DNA from: Azospirillum oleiclasticum
Lineage (GTDB): Bacteria > Pseudomonadota > Alphaproteobacteria > Azospirillales > Azospirillaceae
DNA length: 64,000 nucleotides
Assembly (NCBI RefSeq): GCF_013423485.1
Contig: NZ_JABFFR010000003.1
Span: forward strand, 434,001 to 498,000
Direction of reading: 5' to 3'
Shown here: one piece after another, positions 1 to 8,184 of the stretch
Numbering within the stretch: position 1 is the stretch's first letter
Layout of the letters: each line of letters opens with the position of its first letter
Program-made: the position numbers and the translations under genes
The notes under the pieces: generated by a model
Database searches by the model: none
Seen by the model: the letters and a program-made list of their open reading frames with translations, nothing else
What the model was told of the DNA's origin: nothing

Positions 1-1083
1 GAGTTCCAGACGCTCGGCCGCGAGGTGCTGGAGGGCGTGAAGCCGGTGTTCGGCACCGCCGGATCGGTGATCATCTACCCCGCGTCCGGCACCGGCGCGT
101 GGGAGGCGGCGATCGTCAACACGCTGTCGCCCGGCGACCGCGTGCTGATGTTCGAGACCGGCCATTTCGCCACGCTCTGGCGCAACCTCGCCCAGCGCTT
201 CGGGATCGAGTGCGTGTTCGTGCCGGGCGACTGGCGCCACGGTGTGCCGCCCGACGCGGTGGAGCAGCACCTGCGCGAGGACCGCGACCACACGATCAAG
301 GCTGTCATGGTCGTCCACAACGAGACCTCGACCGGCGTCACCAGCCGGGTGCCGCTGGTCCGCCGCGCCATCGACGCCGCCGGCCACCCGGCGCTGCTTC
401 TGGTCGATACCATCTCGTCGCTGGGCTCCATCGACTACCGCCACGACGAGTGGGGTGTCGACGTCACCGTCGCCGGCTCGCAGAAGGGCCTGATGCTGCC
501 GCCGGGCCTCAGCTTCAACGCCATTTCCGACAAGGCGCTGGCCGCCAGCAAGACCAACCGCCTGCCCCGCTCCTACTGGGACTGGGAGGACATGCTGAAG
601 CCGAACGCCACCGGCTTCTTCCCCTACACCCCCGCCACCAACCTGCTCTACGGCCTGAAGGAGGCCGTGGCGATGCTGATGGAGGAGGGGCTGGAGAACG
701 TCTTCGCCCGCCACGACCGCCATGCGGAAGCGACCCGCCGCGCCGTGCGCGGCTGGGGGCTGGAGGTGCTGTGCGCCGAGCCGGCCGAGTATTCCGGCTC
801 GCTGACCGCCGTGATGATGCCGGACGGGCACGACGCCGACGCGCTGCGCCGGGTGATCCTGGAGCGCTTCGACATGTCGCTCGGCGCCGGGCTCGGCCGG
901 CTGGCCGGCAAGGTCTTCCGCATCGGCCACCTCGGCGACTTCAACGACCTCGCCCTGCTCGGCACGCTGACCGGCGTCGAGATGGGGCTGTCGGCGGCCG
1001 GCGTGCCGCACCGCAAGGGCGGCGTCGAGGCCGCCATGGCGTATCTGGAGGCCGGCGACGCGAAGCAGATGGCGGCGGACTGA
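1..1083 (+). CDS. Class V aminotransferase, serine-glyoxylate/alanine-glyoxylate type (5' end missing)
   Basis: PLP-dependent fold-type I transaminase, probably moving an amino group between a small amino acid and glyoxylate or a related 2-oxo acid. The reading frame is open from base 1, so the N-terminus lies outside the window; 360 residues are visible. The motif HNETSTGV, the PLP-phosphate region VDTISSLG and the Schiff-base lysine in GSQKGLMLPPG (about residue 162 of the visible part) are characteristic of the alanine-glyoxylate/serine-glyoxylate family. It precedes a TRAP dctP gene by 38 bp on the same strand, so it may be the first catabolic enzyme acting on the TRAP substrate, which would then be an amino compound. 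That is inference; the exact substrate cannot be read from the sequence. Confidence 0.85.
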   Translation, partial: EFQTLGREVLEGVKPVFGTAGSVIIYPASGTGAWEAAIVNTLSPGDRVLMFETGHFATLWRNLAQRFGIECVFVPGDWRHGVPPDAVEQHLREDRDHTIKAVMVVHNETSTGVTSRVPLVRRAIDAAGHPALLLVDTISSLGSIDYRHDEWGVDVTVAGSQKGLMLPPGLSFNAISDKALAASKTNRLPRSYWDWEDMLKPNATGFFPYTPATNLLYGLKEAVAMLMEEGLENVFARHDRHAEATRRAVRGWGLEVLCAEPAEYSGSLTAVMMPDGHDADALRRVILERFDMSLGAGLGRLAGKVFRIGHLGDFNDLALLGTLTGVEMGLSAAGVPHRKGGVEAAMAYLEAGDAKQMAAD

Positions 1084-1121
1084 CGCCGGCCACTCATCAC
1101 AAAAACGGGAGGGAACGAACG

Positions 1122-2105
1122 ATGAGCTATCTGGGCAGGACAATCGCGGCGGCGCTGGTCGCCGGCGGGCTCGCCACCGGCACCGCGGCCGCGCAGACCG
1201 AGATCAAGCTGGGCCATGTCGGCGAGCCGGGCTCGCTCTTCGACCGGTCCTCGCAGGAATTCGCGCGCATCGCCAACGAGAAGCTGGGCGGCAAGGCGAA
1301 GGTCGTCGTCTACGGCTCCAGCCAGCTCGGCGGCGACTCCGAGATGATGAAGAAGCTGAAGCTCGGCACCATCGACCTGTCGCTTCCCTCGACCGTGATG
1401 TCGACCGAGGTGCCGGTCTTCGGCATGTTCGAGATGCCCTACCTCGTCCAGGACCGCGAGCACATGGCCCGCATCCGCGACGAGATCGTCACCCCCTCCC
1501 TGTACCCGGAGGCCGAGAAGAAGGGCCTGAAGATCCTGGGCGTGTGGGAGAACGGGTTCCGCCACATCACCAACAGCAAGCGCCCGATCGCCAAGCCCGA
1601 GGATCTGCAGGGCATCAAGCTGCGGGTGCCGCAGGGCGTGTGGCGCGTGAAGATGTTCGAGACCTACGGCGCCAACCCCAGCCCGATGGCCCTGTCGGAG
1701 GTGTTCGTGGCGCTCCAGACCGGCGTCATGGACGGGCAGGAGAACCCCTTCGCGCAGATCTACCCGGCCCGCTTCCAGGAGGTGCAGAAGTACCTGTCCC
1801 TCACCGGCCACGTCTACACCCCCGCCTATCTGACCGCGGGGCGGAGCTGGAGCCGCCTGCCCGAAGACGTGCGCAAGGTGCTGACCGAAGCCGCCGTCGC
1901 CGTCCAGCCGACCGTCTACAAGCTGGCCGCCGAGATGGACGACGATCTGCTGGCCAAGCTGAAGGCCGCCGGCATGCAGGTGAACGAGGTGGACAAGGCC
2001 GCCTTCGTCAAGGCCAGCGACGGCATCTACAAGGCCTTCGCCACCGAAGTGCCGGACGGCAAGCCCCTGGTCGACCGCGCGCTGGCGCTCGCCAAGAAGT
2101 CGTGA
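1122..2105 (+). CDS. dctP: TRAP transporter substrate-binding protein (DctP family)
   Basis: Periplasmic binding protein that delivers a carboxylated solute to the membrane subunits encoded downstream. The product is 327 aa, the usual length. Residues 1-24 form a signal peptide ending AAAQ. The conserved DctP region appears as GIKLRVPQ followed by ALQTGVMDGQENP, which contains the motif shaping the carboxylate pocket. The chosen ATG at 1122 follows a purine-rich GGGAGGGAACGA ribosome site. It stands between the aminotransferase and dctQ. A GC-rich stem-loop at 2113-2137 separates it from dctQ, which may let the binding protein be made in excess over the permease. The ligand is unknown; the neighbouring CoA enzymes suggest an organic acid or amino-organic acid. 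Confidence 0.9.
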   Translation: MSYLGRTIAAALVAGGLATGTAAAQTEIKLGHVGEPGSLFDRSSQEFARIANEKLGGKAKVVVYGSSQLGGDSEMMKKLKLGTIDLSLPSTVMSTEVPVFGMFEMPYLVQDREHMARIRDEIVTPSLYPEAEKKGLKILGVWENGFRHITNSKRPIAKPEDLQGIKLRVPQGVWRVKMFETYGANPSPMALSEVFVALQTGVMDGQENPFAQIYPARFQEVQKYLSLTGHVYTPAYLTAGRSWSRLPEDVRKVLTEAAVAVQPTVYKLAAEMDDDLLAKLKAAGMQVNEVDKAAFVKASDGIYKAFATEVPDGKPLVDRALALAKKS

Positions 2106-2112
2106 GGAACGG

Positions 2113-2140
2113 CCCCTCCCCGCCCGCCGGGGAGGGGTTT
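2113..2140 (+). terminator. Stem-loop between dctP and dctQ (attenuator or mRNA stabiliser)
   Basis: Perfect 9-bp arms CCCCTCCCC (2113-2121) and GGGGAGGGG (2129-2137), loop of 7 nt, followed by TTT. It sits 7 bp after the dctP stop codon and 38 bp before the dctQ start. It resembles a weak intrinsic terminator; in an operon it would permit partial read-through or protect the dctP transcript. Confidence 0.55.
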
Positions 2141-2175
2141 CCCGTTCACGGCCGCCCGCAACAAGGAGCCCGCCC

Positions 2176-2769
2176 GTGTTGGACCTGCTGCGCTCGGGGC
2201 TCGAGCGCCTGCTCGAGGCTTTCCTGATTCTCCTGGTCGGGGCGCTCACACTGCTGATCGTCGCCGGCTTCGTCTTCCGGTATTCCGGCCACTCGCTCAC
2301 CTGGTACGACGAGGTGGCGTCGGTCGGGCTGGCCTGGCTGACCTATTACGGCGCCGCGCTCGCGGCGTTGAAGGGCGCTCACATCGGCTTTCCCGGCCTG
2401 GTCAACGCGCTGCCCCCCGGCCTGCGCGTCGCCGCCGCGATCTTTTCCGAGGCCTGCGTCTTCCTGTTCTTCGGTGTGCTCGCCTGGATGGGATGGGAGG
2501 TGCTGGTGATCCTGGAAGGCATGACGCTGACCAGTCTGCCGAACATTCCCCTGCAACTCACCCAGTCCGTCATCCCGGTGGGTGCGGTGCTGTTCATGCT
2601 GTGCGAGGCGCTGCGCCTGCCCAAGCTTCTGCACGAGGCGCGCAGCTCCGGCTTCAAGGACCATGAGCTGGAGGACGCGCTGAGCGACAGCCGCAGCGTG
2701 TCGCACGATCCGGCCCCGGCCGCCGCCCCGATGGGGACCGCCGCCGTGCAGGGAGGGCGCCGGGCATGA
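2176..2769 (+). CDS. dctQ: TRAP transporter small permease (DctQ)
   Basis: Small membrane subunit of the tripartite ATP-independent transporter, 197 aa with four predicted helices (about residues 10-33, 48-68, 88-110 and 130-150). The start is GTG at 2176, preceded by AAGGAG at 2162-2167; a TTG directly after it is a less likely alternative. The segment YDEVASVGLAWLTYYGAALA is typical of DctQ. The C-terminal 45 residues are hydrophilic, rich in Pro and Ala, and look disordered. The stop codon overlaps the dctM start by 4 bp, indicating translational coupling. Confidence 0.88.
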   Translation: MLDLLRSGLERLLEAFLILLVGALTLLIVAGFVFRYSGHSLTWYDEVASVGLAWLTYYGAALAALKGAHIGFPGLVNALPPGLRVAAAIFSEACVFLFFGVLAWMGWEVLVILEGMTLTSLPNIPLQLTQSVIPVGAVLFMLCEALRLPKLLHEARSSGFKDHELEDALSDSRSVSHDPAPAAAPMGTAAVQGGRRA

Positions 2770-4046
2770 CCATCGGTTTCATGCTGAGCGGCCTGATGGC
2801 CCTCGTCCTGCTCAACGTGCCCATCGCGGTGGCGCTGGGCCTCGTCGCCATGGCCGCCATCGTCACCACCCAGGGCACGGACATGCTGCCCAACGTGGCG
2901 CTGGTGATGTTCGAGGGCGCCACCAACTTCCCGCTGCTCGCGATCCCGCTGTTCATCCTGGCCGGCGCCATCATGAACGCGTCCAGCATCTCCCGCCGGC
3001 TGGTGGCCTTCGCCTCGGCGCTGCTGGGCTTCGTGCGCGGCGGGCTGTCGATGGTGGTGATCGGCGCCTCGATGTTCTTCGCGGAGATCTCCGGCTCCGC
3101 CGTGGCGGGGGTGGCGGCGCTTGGCACCATCCTGATCCCGGCGATGCAGCGCAAGGGCTACTCGAAGGAGTTCGCGGCGGCGATCTGCTCGTCGGCCTCA
3201 AGCCTCGCCATCATCATCCCGCCCTCGATCCCGATGATCCTCTACGCCGTGATGGCGCAGACCTCGGTCGTCAAGATGTTCGTGGCCGGCATCCTGCCGG
3301 GCATCATCGGCGCGGTCGGTCTGGCGGTCGCCGCCTACATCCAGGCGGTGCGGTACAATTTCCCGGTCGAGGAACGGTTCCGCATCAGCCGCGTGTGGGA
3401 GGCGGCGCGCGAGGCGGCCTGGGCCTTCCTGCTGCCGGTCATCATCCTGGGCGGCATCTTCGGCGGCTTCGTCACCGCGACCGAGGGTGCGGGTCTGGCG
3501 GTGATCGCGGCGCTGTTCATCAGCGTGGTGATCTACCGCGAGCTGACCTGGAAGGATCTGAGCAAGGCCGCCCTTGACGGCGGCCTGCAGACCGCGGTGG
3601 TGATGCTGCTGGTGGCCGCGTCGGCGCTGATCGGCACCTTCCTGACGGAGGCGCAGCTTCCGCAGAAGCTCGCCGGCTCCATCGCCAGCGTGACGACCAA
3701 CCCCTACGCCGTGCTGGCGCTGCTCAACGTCGCCTTCCTGATCCTCGGCATGTTCCTGCATTCGGCCGCCGCCATCATCCTGGTGGTGCCGATCGTCATG
3801 CCGCTGGTGACGGAGGTCGGCATCGATCCCGTGCATTTCGGGCTGGTGGTCACGCTCAACCTCGCCATCGGGCAGCAGACGCCTCCGGTGGCCAGCGTGC
3901 TCATCGCCGCCTGCTCCATCGCCAAGTCCGACATCTGGGAGACGACGAAGGTCAACCTGCCCTTCATCGGCGCCCTGCTGGTCGTGCTGATGATCTGCAC
4001 CTACGTGCCGGCCGTGTCGCTGGCGCTGGTCGACCTGTTCTATTGA
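2766..4046 (+). CDS. dctM: TRAP transporter large permease (DctM)
   Basis: Twelve-helix membrane subunit that carries out sodium-coupled import of the solute delivered by the DctP protein at 1122-2105. The length of 426 aa matches the family. Family segments include PLLAIPLFILAGAIM near residue 59, FFAEISGSAVAGVAA near residue 104, IIPPSIPMILYAVMA near residue 150 and, at the C-terminal end, NLAIGQQTPPVASVL. It starts inside the last codons of dctQ (4-bp overlap) and ends 8 bp before the enoyl-CoA hydratase start. The whole block therefore reads as a single operon. Confidence 0.93.
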   Translation: MTIGFMLSGLMALVLLNVPIAVALGLVAMAAIVTTQGTDMLPNVALVMFEGATNFPLLAIPLFILAGAIMNASSISRRLVAFASALLGFVRGGLSMVVIGASMFFAEISGSAVAGVAALGTILIPAMQRKGYSKEFAAAICSSASSLAIIIPPSIPMILYAVMAQTSVVKMFVAGILPGIIGAVGLAVAAYIQAVRYNFPVEERFRISRVWEAAREAAWAFLLPVIILGGIFGGFVTATEGAGLAVIAALFISVVIYRELTWKDLSKAALDGGLQTAVVMLLVAASALIGTFLTEAQLPQKLAGSIASVTTNPYAVLALLNVAFLILGMFLHSAAAIILVVPIVMPLVTEVGIDPVHFGLVVTLNLAIGQQTPPVASVLIAACSIAKSDIWETTKVNLPFIGALLVVLMICTYVPAVSLALVDLFY

Positions 4047-4054
4047 GGCATCCC

Positions 4055-4834
4055 ATGACCGACGAGCTGCTGACGCGGCGGGACGGGGGGATCGTCACCC
4101 TCGTCCTCAACCGGCCGCACAAGCTGAACGCCATGACCAAGCCGCTGTGGCGCGCGCTGGGCGAGGCGTTCCGCAGCCTGCACGAGGACGACACGGTGCG
4201 CTGCATCGTCCTGCGCGGGGCCGGGAGCAAGGCCTTCAGCCCTGGCAACGACATCGCCGAGTTCGAGACGGAGCGCTCCAACATCGAGCAGGCCCGCGCC
4301 TACGGCACGGTGATGCACGAGACGCTGGCCGCCATGCGCGACTGCCGCCATCCGTCGGTCGCGCTGATCGAGGGCATCTGCGTCGGTGGTGGGCTGGAGA
4401 TCGCCGGCTCCTGCGACCTGCGGATCTGCGGCGAGTCCAGCCGCTTCGGCGCGCCGATCAACCGGCTCGGCCTCGTCATGGCCTATCCGGAGATCGACGC
4501 GCTGCTGCGGCTGGCGGGGCGCGCGACCACGCTGGAGATCCTGCTGGAAGGCCGCATCTTCGGCGCGGCGGAGGCGAAGGAGAAGGGCCTCGTCACCCGC
4601 GTCGTCTCCGACGACCGGGTGGAGGAGGAAGCCTACGCCGCCGCCACCCGCATCGCCGACGGCGCCCCGCTGGTCGCCCGCTGGCACAAGCGTTTCCTCG
4701 ACCGGCTGGAGCAGGGCACGCCGCTCACCGCCGCCGAGCTGGAGGAGGGCTACGCCTGCTTCGGCACGGAGGATTTCCGCATCGGCTACCGCGCCTTCCT
4801 GGCGAAGGAGAAGCCCGCGTTCGAGGGGCGCTGA
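4055..4834 (+). CDS. Enoyl-CoA hydratase/isomerase family protein
   Basis: Crotonase-fold enzyme, 259 aa, expected to hydrate, isomerise or decarboxylate an acyl-CoA in the cytosol. The oxyanion-hole regions are visible: SPGNDIAEFE near residue 70 and CVGGGLEIAGSCDLRI near residue 110. The catalytic glutamate region is less obvious, so the precise chemistry is open. I chose the ATG at 4055; an in-frame TTG at 4043 overlaps the dctM stop and has no better ribosome site. The next gene, a CoA-transferase, starts 1 bp after this stop. Together with the TRAP genes this suggests import of an acid, activation to a CoA ester and crotonase chemistry, a carnitine- or mesaconate-like logic that I infer from context only. 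Confidence 0.88.
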   Translation: MTDELLTRRDGGIVTLVLNRPHKLNAMTKPLWRALGEAFRSLHEDDTVRCIVLRGAGSKAFSPGNDIAEFETERSNIEQARAYGTVMHETLAAMRDCRHPSVALIEGICVGGGLEIAGSCDLRICGESSRFGAPINRLGLVMAYPEIDALLRLAGRATTLEILLEGRIFGAAEAKEKGLVTRVVSDDRVEEEAYAAATRIADGAPLVARWHKRFLDRLEQGTPLTAAELEEGYACFGTEDFRIGYRAFLAKEKPAFEGR

Positions 4835-4835
4835 G

Positions 4836-6038
4836 ATGACGGAGCGCAAGGGACCGCTGGCCGGCGTGACGGTGATCGAGCTGGCCCACATCATGGCCGG
4901 CCCGGTCTGCGGCATGATGCTGGCCGACATGGGCGCCGACGTCATCAAGGTGGAGAAGCTGCCCGGCGGCGACGACAGCCGCCGCATGGTGCCGCCGACC
5001 GTGGACGGCGAATCCGCCGCCTACATGATGATGAACCGCAACAAGCGCGGCATCGCGCTCGACCTCAAGACCGAGGGCGGCAAGGCGGTGCTGCGCCGCC
5101 TGCTGGCGTCCGCCGACGTGGCGGTCGAGAACTACCGCATGGGCACCATGGAGAAGCTGGGCTTCGGGGAGGCTGCCCTGAAGGCGCTGAACCCGCGGCT
5201 CGTCTACTGCGCCATCAGCGGCTTCGGGCGCAGCGGCCCGCTCGCCGACCAGGGTGGTTTCGACCTGATCGCCCAGGGCATGAGCGGCCTGATGAGCATC
5301 ACCGGCGAAGGCCCCGGCCGCCCGCCGGTGAAGGTCGGCGCCCCCGTCACCGACATCACCGCCGGCCTGCTCGCCGCCATGGGCGTGCTGGCGGCCCTGG
5401 TGGAGCGCAACCGCACCGGTGAGGGCCAGGGCGTCGACACCTCCCTGTTCGAGGCGGGGATCGTCCACACCTACTGGCAGTCGGCGATCCGTTTCGCCAC
5501 CGGCAACGACCCCGGCCCCATGGGCTCCGCCCACCCGCTAAACGCGCCCTACCAGGCCTTCCCCACCGCCGACGGCTGGATCAACATCGGCGCCGCCAAC
5601 CAGAACAACTGGCTGCGGCTGCTCGACGCCATCGGGGCGGCGCACCTGAAGGACGACCCGCGCTTCGCCGACAACGCGTCGCGCATGGCGCATCTGGCCG
5701 CGCTGGAGCCGGTCCTGTCCGACATCTTCCGCGCCCGCCCGACCGCCGAGTGGCTGGCGCTGCTGGAGCGCGCCGGCGTGCCGGCCGGCCCGGTGCTGTC
5801 CATCGGCGAGATGCACGACCACCCCCACACCATCGCCCGCGACATGGTGGTGGAGGTGGATCACGCCCGCGTCGGCCCCACGAGGGCCATCGGCCTGCCC
5901 GTCAAATTCTCCCGCACACCCGGCTCGGTGGAGACCGGCGCCCCGACGCTCGGCCAGCACAGCCGCGCCATCCTGGCCGAGCACGGCTTCGACGAGGCCG
6001 CCATCGACCGCCTGTTCGCGGAGAAGGCGGTGGCGTGA
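4836..6038 (+). CDS. CaiB/BaiF family CoA-transferase (class III)
   Basis: Transfers CoA between carboxylic acids through an enzyme-bound anhydride. The product is 400 aa, typical of the family. The N-terminal block GVTVIELAHIMAGPVCGMML, followed by LADMGADVIKVEKL, is the family signature; the catalytic aspartate is expected in the segment around VDTSLFEAG near residue 200. The ATG at 4836 lies 1 bp beyond the upstream stop, within GCTGAGATGA, so translation is probably coupled. It is the last gene of the operon, and a stem-loop with a T-run follows at 6067-6097. The substrate pair is unknown. Confidence 0.9.
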   Translation: MTERKGPLAGVTVIELAHIMAGPVCGMMLADMGADVIKVEKLPGGDDSRRMVPPTVDGESAAYMMMNRNKRGIALDLKTEGGKAVLRRLLASADVAVENYRMGTMEKLGFGEAALKALNPRLVYCAISGFGRSGPLADQGGFDLIAQGMSGLMSITGEGPGRPPVKVGAPVTDITAGLLAAMGVLAALVERNRTGEGQGVDTSLFEAGIVHTYWQSAIRFATGNDPGPMGSAHPLNAPYQAFPTADGWINIGAANQNNWLRLLDAIGAAHLKDDPRFADNASRMAHLAALEPVLSDIFRARPTAEWLALLERAGVPAGPVLSIGEMHDHPHTIARDMVVEVDHARVGPTRAIGLPVKFSRTPGSVETGAPTLGQHSRAILAEHGFDEAAIDRLFAEKAVA

Positions 6039-6066
6039 GGCGTTCTCGCGTCGGGCCCCCGCCCAA

Positions 6067-6097
6067 CCCTCCCCCACGGCGCGGGAGAGGGCTTTTT
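6067..6097 (+). terminator. Intrinsic terminator after the CoA-transferase operon
   Basis: An imperfect GC-rich hairpin (CCCTCCCCC paired with GGGAGAGGG) is followed directly by CTTTTTG. It starts 28 bp after the CoA-transferase stop and is the best terminator for the operon that begins upstream of the window. Confidence 0.7.
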
Positions 6098-6103
6098 GTT
6101 TCT

Positions 6104-6131
6104 CCCTCCCCCGTCGCAAGACGGGGGAGGG
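6104..6131. repeat. Perfect 12-bp palindrome with GCAA loop
   Basis: Arms CCCTCCCCCGTC (6104-6115) and GACGGGGGAGGG (6120-6131) enclose a GCAA tetraloop. Its C-rich arm relates it to the other intergenic palindromes of this window (2113, 6396, 9811, 38046). GNRA loops are exceptionally stable in RNA, so it probably forms in transcripts of either strand. Confidence 0.75.
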
Positions 6132-6211
6132 TCGGGGTGGGGGCCGGGCGCGACAACCCCTCACCGTCCCTGTTGACCATGACAACCGCAACCATCCAGG
6201 GATGAACCGTC

Positions 6212-6373
6212 ATGGCCGACCCCGACAAGCGCGACGACAAGGCTCCGGGCAAGCCTCCCACCACCAAACCGAAAAGCCCCCGCGACGAGGCCGATCCCGG
6301 CACCCCCGGCACCGGCGAGAACATCGATCCCAAGACCGGGGAACGCTTCACGGAGGGCATCGGGGGCGCGTAA
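6212..6373 (+). CDS. Small hydrophilic hypothetical protein (53 aa)
   Basis: Short frame starting at an ATG, rich in Asp, Lys, Pro and Gly, with the C-terminal segment GENIDPKTGERFTEGIGGA. It has no hydrophobic core and is probably intrinsically disordered. Codon use is normal for the window, with G or C at most third positions, and it ends exactly before a large inverted repeat that could terminate it. I do not recognise a family. It could be a small stress-type protein or a chance frame; the lack of a strong ribosome site lowers confidence. Confidence 0.45.
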   Translation: MADPDKRDDKAPGKPPTTKPKSPRDEADPGTPGTGENIDPKTGERFTEGIGGA

Positions 6374-6395
6374 AGCGCAGGGCACCCACCCCGAC

Positions 6396-6467
6396 CCTCC
6401 TCCGCTTCGCAGGGGAGGGAGAAAAACCTCCCTTGCGAAGCGGGGGAGGTTGCCCGCGCCAGCGGGC
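6396..6467. repeat. Long inverted repeat, likely bidirectional terminator
   Basis: Arms 6396-6418 and 6427-6449 are inverted copies matching at 21 of 23 positions, separated by 8 nt containing GAAAAA. A second small hairpin, GCCCGC-GCCA-GCGGGC, follows at 6452-6467. It lies between a plus-strand small frame and a minus-strand gene, where it can end both transcripts. The core CCGCTTCGC matches the CCCGCGAAGCGGG unit in the element at 9811-9951. Confidence 0.7.
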
Positions 6468-6499
6468 GCGTGGGAGCAATCGCAGCGCGACAACGCCCC

Positions 6500-6769
6500 C
6501 TACCGATCCACTCGCGTGCAGTGGACCACATCGTCCTCCCGCCCCGTCACACGCAACGCGAAACGGCGGGCACCGCCGTTCCTGGGCCTCACGTTGATGA
6601 TGTCGCCCGCCCCCAGCACCCGCTCCACATCCACCAGTTCGCCTCCCGCCAGCCGGTGCTCGCAGTCGGCGTCGGTGCAGATCAGGCTCCAGATGGCGCC
6701 CATGGGCGTGTCGGAATCCTTGCGCAGCCCGATCACGGGAACCGGTTTGCCGCGACTGAAAAAGCCCAT
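6500..6769 (-). CDS. Hypothetical protein, 89 aa
   Basis: Begins 13 bp after the stop of the SDR gene at 6783-7787, so it is probably the second gene of a two-gene unit. The sequence starts MGFFSRGKPVPVIGL and has alternating beta-type patterns (LVDVERVLGAGDIINV and FALRVTGREDDVVHC), suggesting a compact beta-rich domain. Three cysteines are present (CTDADC and VVHC), the first two spaced CX4C, which could bind metal or form a disulfide. No signal peptide or membrane segment is seen. I do not recognise the family. Confidence 0.6.
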   Translation of the reverse strand: MGFFSRGKPVPVIGLRKDSDTPMGAIWSLICTDADCEHRLAGGELVDVERVLGAGDIINVRPRNGGARRFALRVTGREDDVVHCTRVDR

Positions 6770-6782
6770 GCCATGTCCCTCG

Positions 6783-7787
6783 TCAGCGCCAGGGGGCGCC
6801 GGCGGGAAGCCGGCTCATCAGCCCGATGGGCAGCAGGAACAGCGCCAGGTTGGTCCAGGAGAAACGCCGCTCCGATCCGGCCGGGCCACGGTCGTCCGGT
6901 TCCCGCTCCATCCAGCCGCCCGACGCTCCGTTGTATTCCGCCATCGGCCGCAGCGTGGAGCCGGAGCTGTCCGGGGCCGGCTTGTTGTCGAACATGCCGC
7001 GCTCGAACATGCGCGCACTTGCCTTCTCGGTCAGGCCGGGGGCGATCGCCTGCTGGATGGCGGCGAGCCGCCCGATGCCGCCCACATGCACCTCCCGCTT
7101 GGGATCGAGCGCCAGCGCCACGATGCAGCGCGCCACCTCCTCCGGTGCGGAAAGGGACGCCGGCGGCTTGATGGCGCGACCGGTGTAGTTGGCGGCGTGC
7201 TGCCACAGCGGCGTGTCGATGGCGCCCGGCATGACGGTGCAGACATGGACGTCCGGCTCGTCCACCAGCTCCTGCCGCAGCGATTCGGTGAAGCCGCGCA
7301 CCGCGTGCTTGGCGGCAGCGTAGGCGGTGGCGTAGCGCTGCCCGGTCTGCGAGACGATCGAGGCGACGTTGACGATCACCCCCTCCCCGCGATCCAGGAA
7401 GTACGGCAGCACGGCCCGGCAGCCGTTGACCACCCCGAACAGGTCGGTCTGCACCACCCGCCCGAACACGTCGGGCGGCGTCTCCTCGAAGCGGCCGAAG
7501 GCGATCACCCCGGCGTTGTTCACCCAAACGTCGATGCAGCCGAACGCCTCGACGGCGCGCCGGGCAAGACGCTCCACCTGTTCGCTGTCGGTGACGTCGC
7601 AGGGCACCACCATGGCCCGTCCGCCGGCGTCGATGCAGTCCTCCGCCACCTCGTGCAGCGCCGCCTGACGCCGCGCCGCCAGCACCACGGCCGCCCCCTC
7701 GGCGGCGAAGGCCAGCGCCGTGGCGCGCCCGATCCCGCTCGACGCGCCGGTGATGACGACCACCTTGTCCCGAAGCTCTTCGGCCAT
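6783..7787 (-). CDS. Short-chain dehydrogenase with C-terminal hydrophobic extension
   Basis: NAD(P)-dependent oxidoreductase of unknown substrate, 334 aa. The cofactor motif TGASSGIG is at residues 13-20, NNAG at 90-93, catalytic Ser143 and Tyr156-xxx-Lys160 (YAAAK). The SDR core ends near residue 250. The remaining 80 residues are unusual: a polar linker, then a hydrophobic stretch TNLALFLLPIGLM close to the C-terminus, which may anchor the enzyme to the inner membrane or form an oligomer tail. This extended class is often annotated simply as SDR family oxidoreductase. It is transcribed ahead of the 89-aa gene and divergently from the TusA-like gene. Confidence 0.88.
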   Translation of the reverse strand: MAEELRDKVVVITGASSGIGRATALAFAAEGAAVVLAARRQAALHEVAEDCIDAGGRAMVVPCDVTDSEQVERLARRAVEAFGCIDVWVNNAGVIAFGRFEETPPDVFGRVVQTDLFGVVNGCRAVLPYFLDRGEGVIVNVASIVSQTGQRYATAYAAAKHAVRGFTESLRQELVDEPDVHVCTVMPGAIDTPLWQHAANYTGRAIKPPASLSAPEEVARCIVALALDPKREVHVGGIGRLAAIQQAIAPGLTEKASARMFERGMFDNKPAPDSSGSTLRPMAEYNGASGGWMEREPDDRGPAGSERRFSWTNLALFLLPIGLMSRLPAGAPWR

Positions 7788-7940
7788 GACTGACGATCCG
7801 TCGCGTTGTTCGTCCCGGTCCTACAACAAGGCCGCCGCCGGGAAGGTCCCGCCTGCCACGGAAGCGCAGGATCCCCTTCATTCCGGCCCCCGTCCCGCGC
7901 TACAGTCGTCGCCGGCGGATGCTGCGGTGCGAAGGAGCGG

Positions 7941-8174
7941 ATGGGCGTGTCGGCGCGTGAACTGGACGTCAAGGGTCTCCACTGTCCGCTGCCGATCCTG
8001 CGGACCCGCAAGACGCTCGACCTCATGGCGGTGGGGGAGGAGCTGGTGGTCTATGTGACCGACCCCGCGTCGGTCATCGACTTCCGCCATTTCTGCAACA
8101 TCACCAGCAACGAGCTGCTGGCCTATGAGACGCGCGATGGCGTGTTCGTCTACCGCATCCGCCGCGGTGCGTGA
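7941..8174 (+). CDS. TusA-like sulfurtransferase (SirA/YeeD family)
   Basis: Small 77-aa protein of the sulfur-carrier family that passes persulfide sulfur for tRNA thiolation or molybdenum-cofactor enzymes. The family motif CPLP, with the sulfur-carrying cysteine at residue 15, stands in DVKGLHCPLPIL; the two-layer alpha/beta pattern continues to VYRIRRGA. AAGGAG at 7932-7937 is only 3 bp before the ATG at 7941 but 9 bp before an in-frame GTG at 7947, so the GTG may be the real start. The gene ends 10 bp before the DUF2478-DUF364 gene and lies near moeA, which favours a role in sulfur handling for molybdenum cofactor. That role is inferred. Confidence 0.85.
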   Translation: MGVSARELDVKGLHCPLPILRTRKTLDLMAVGEELVVYVTDPASVIDFRHFCNITSNELLAYETRDGVFVYRIRRGA

Positions 8175-8184
8175 GGAACCGTCC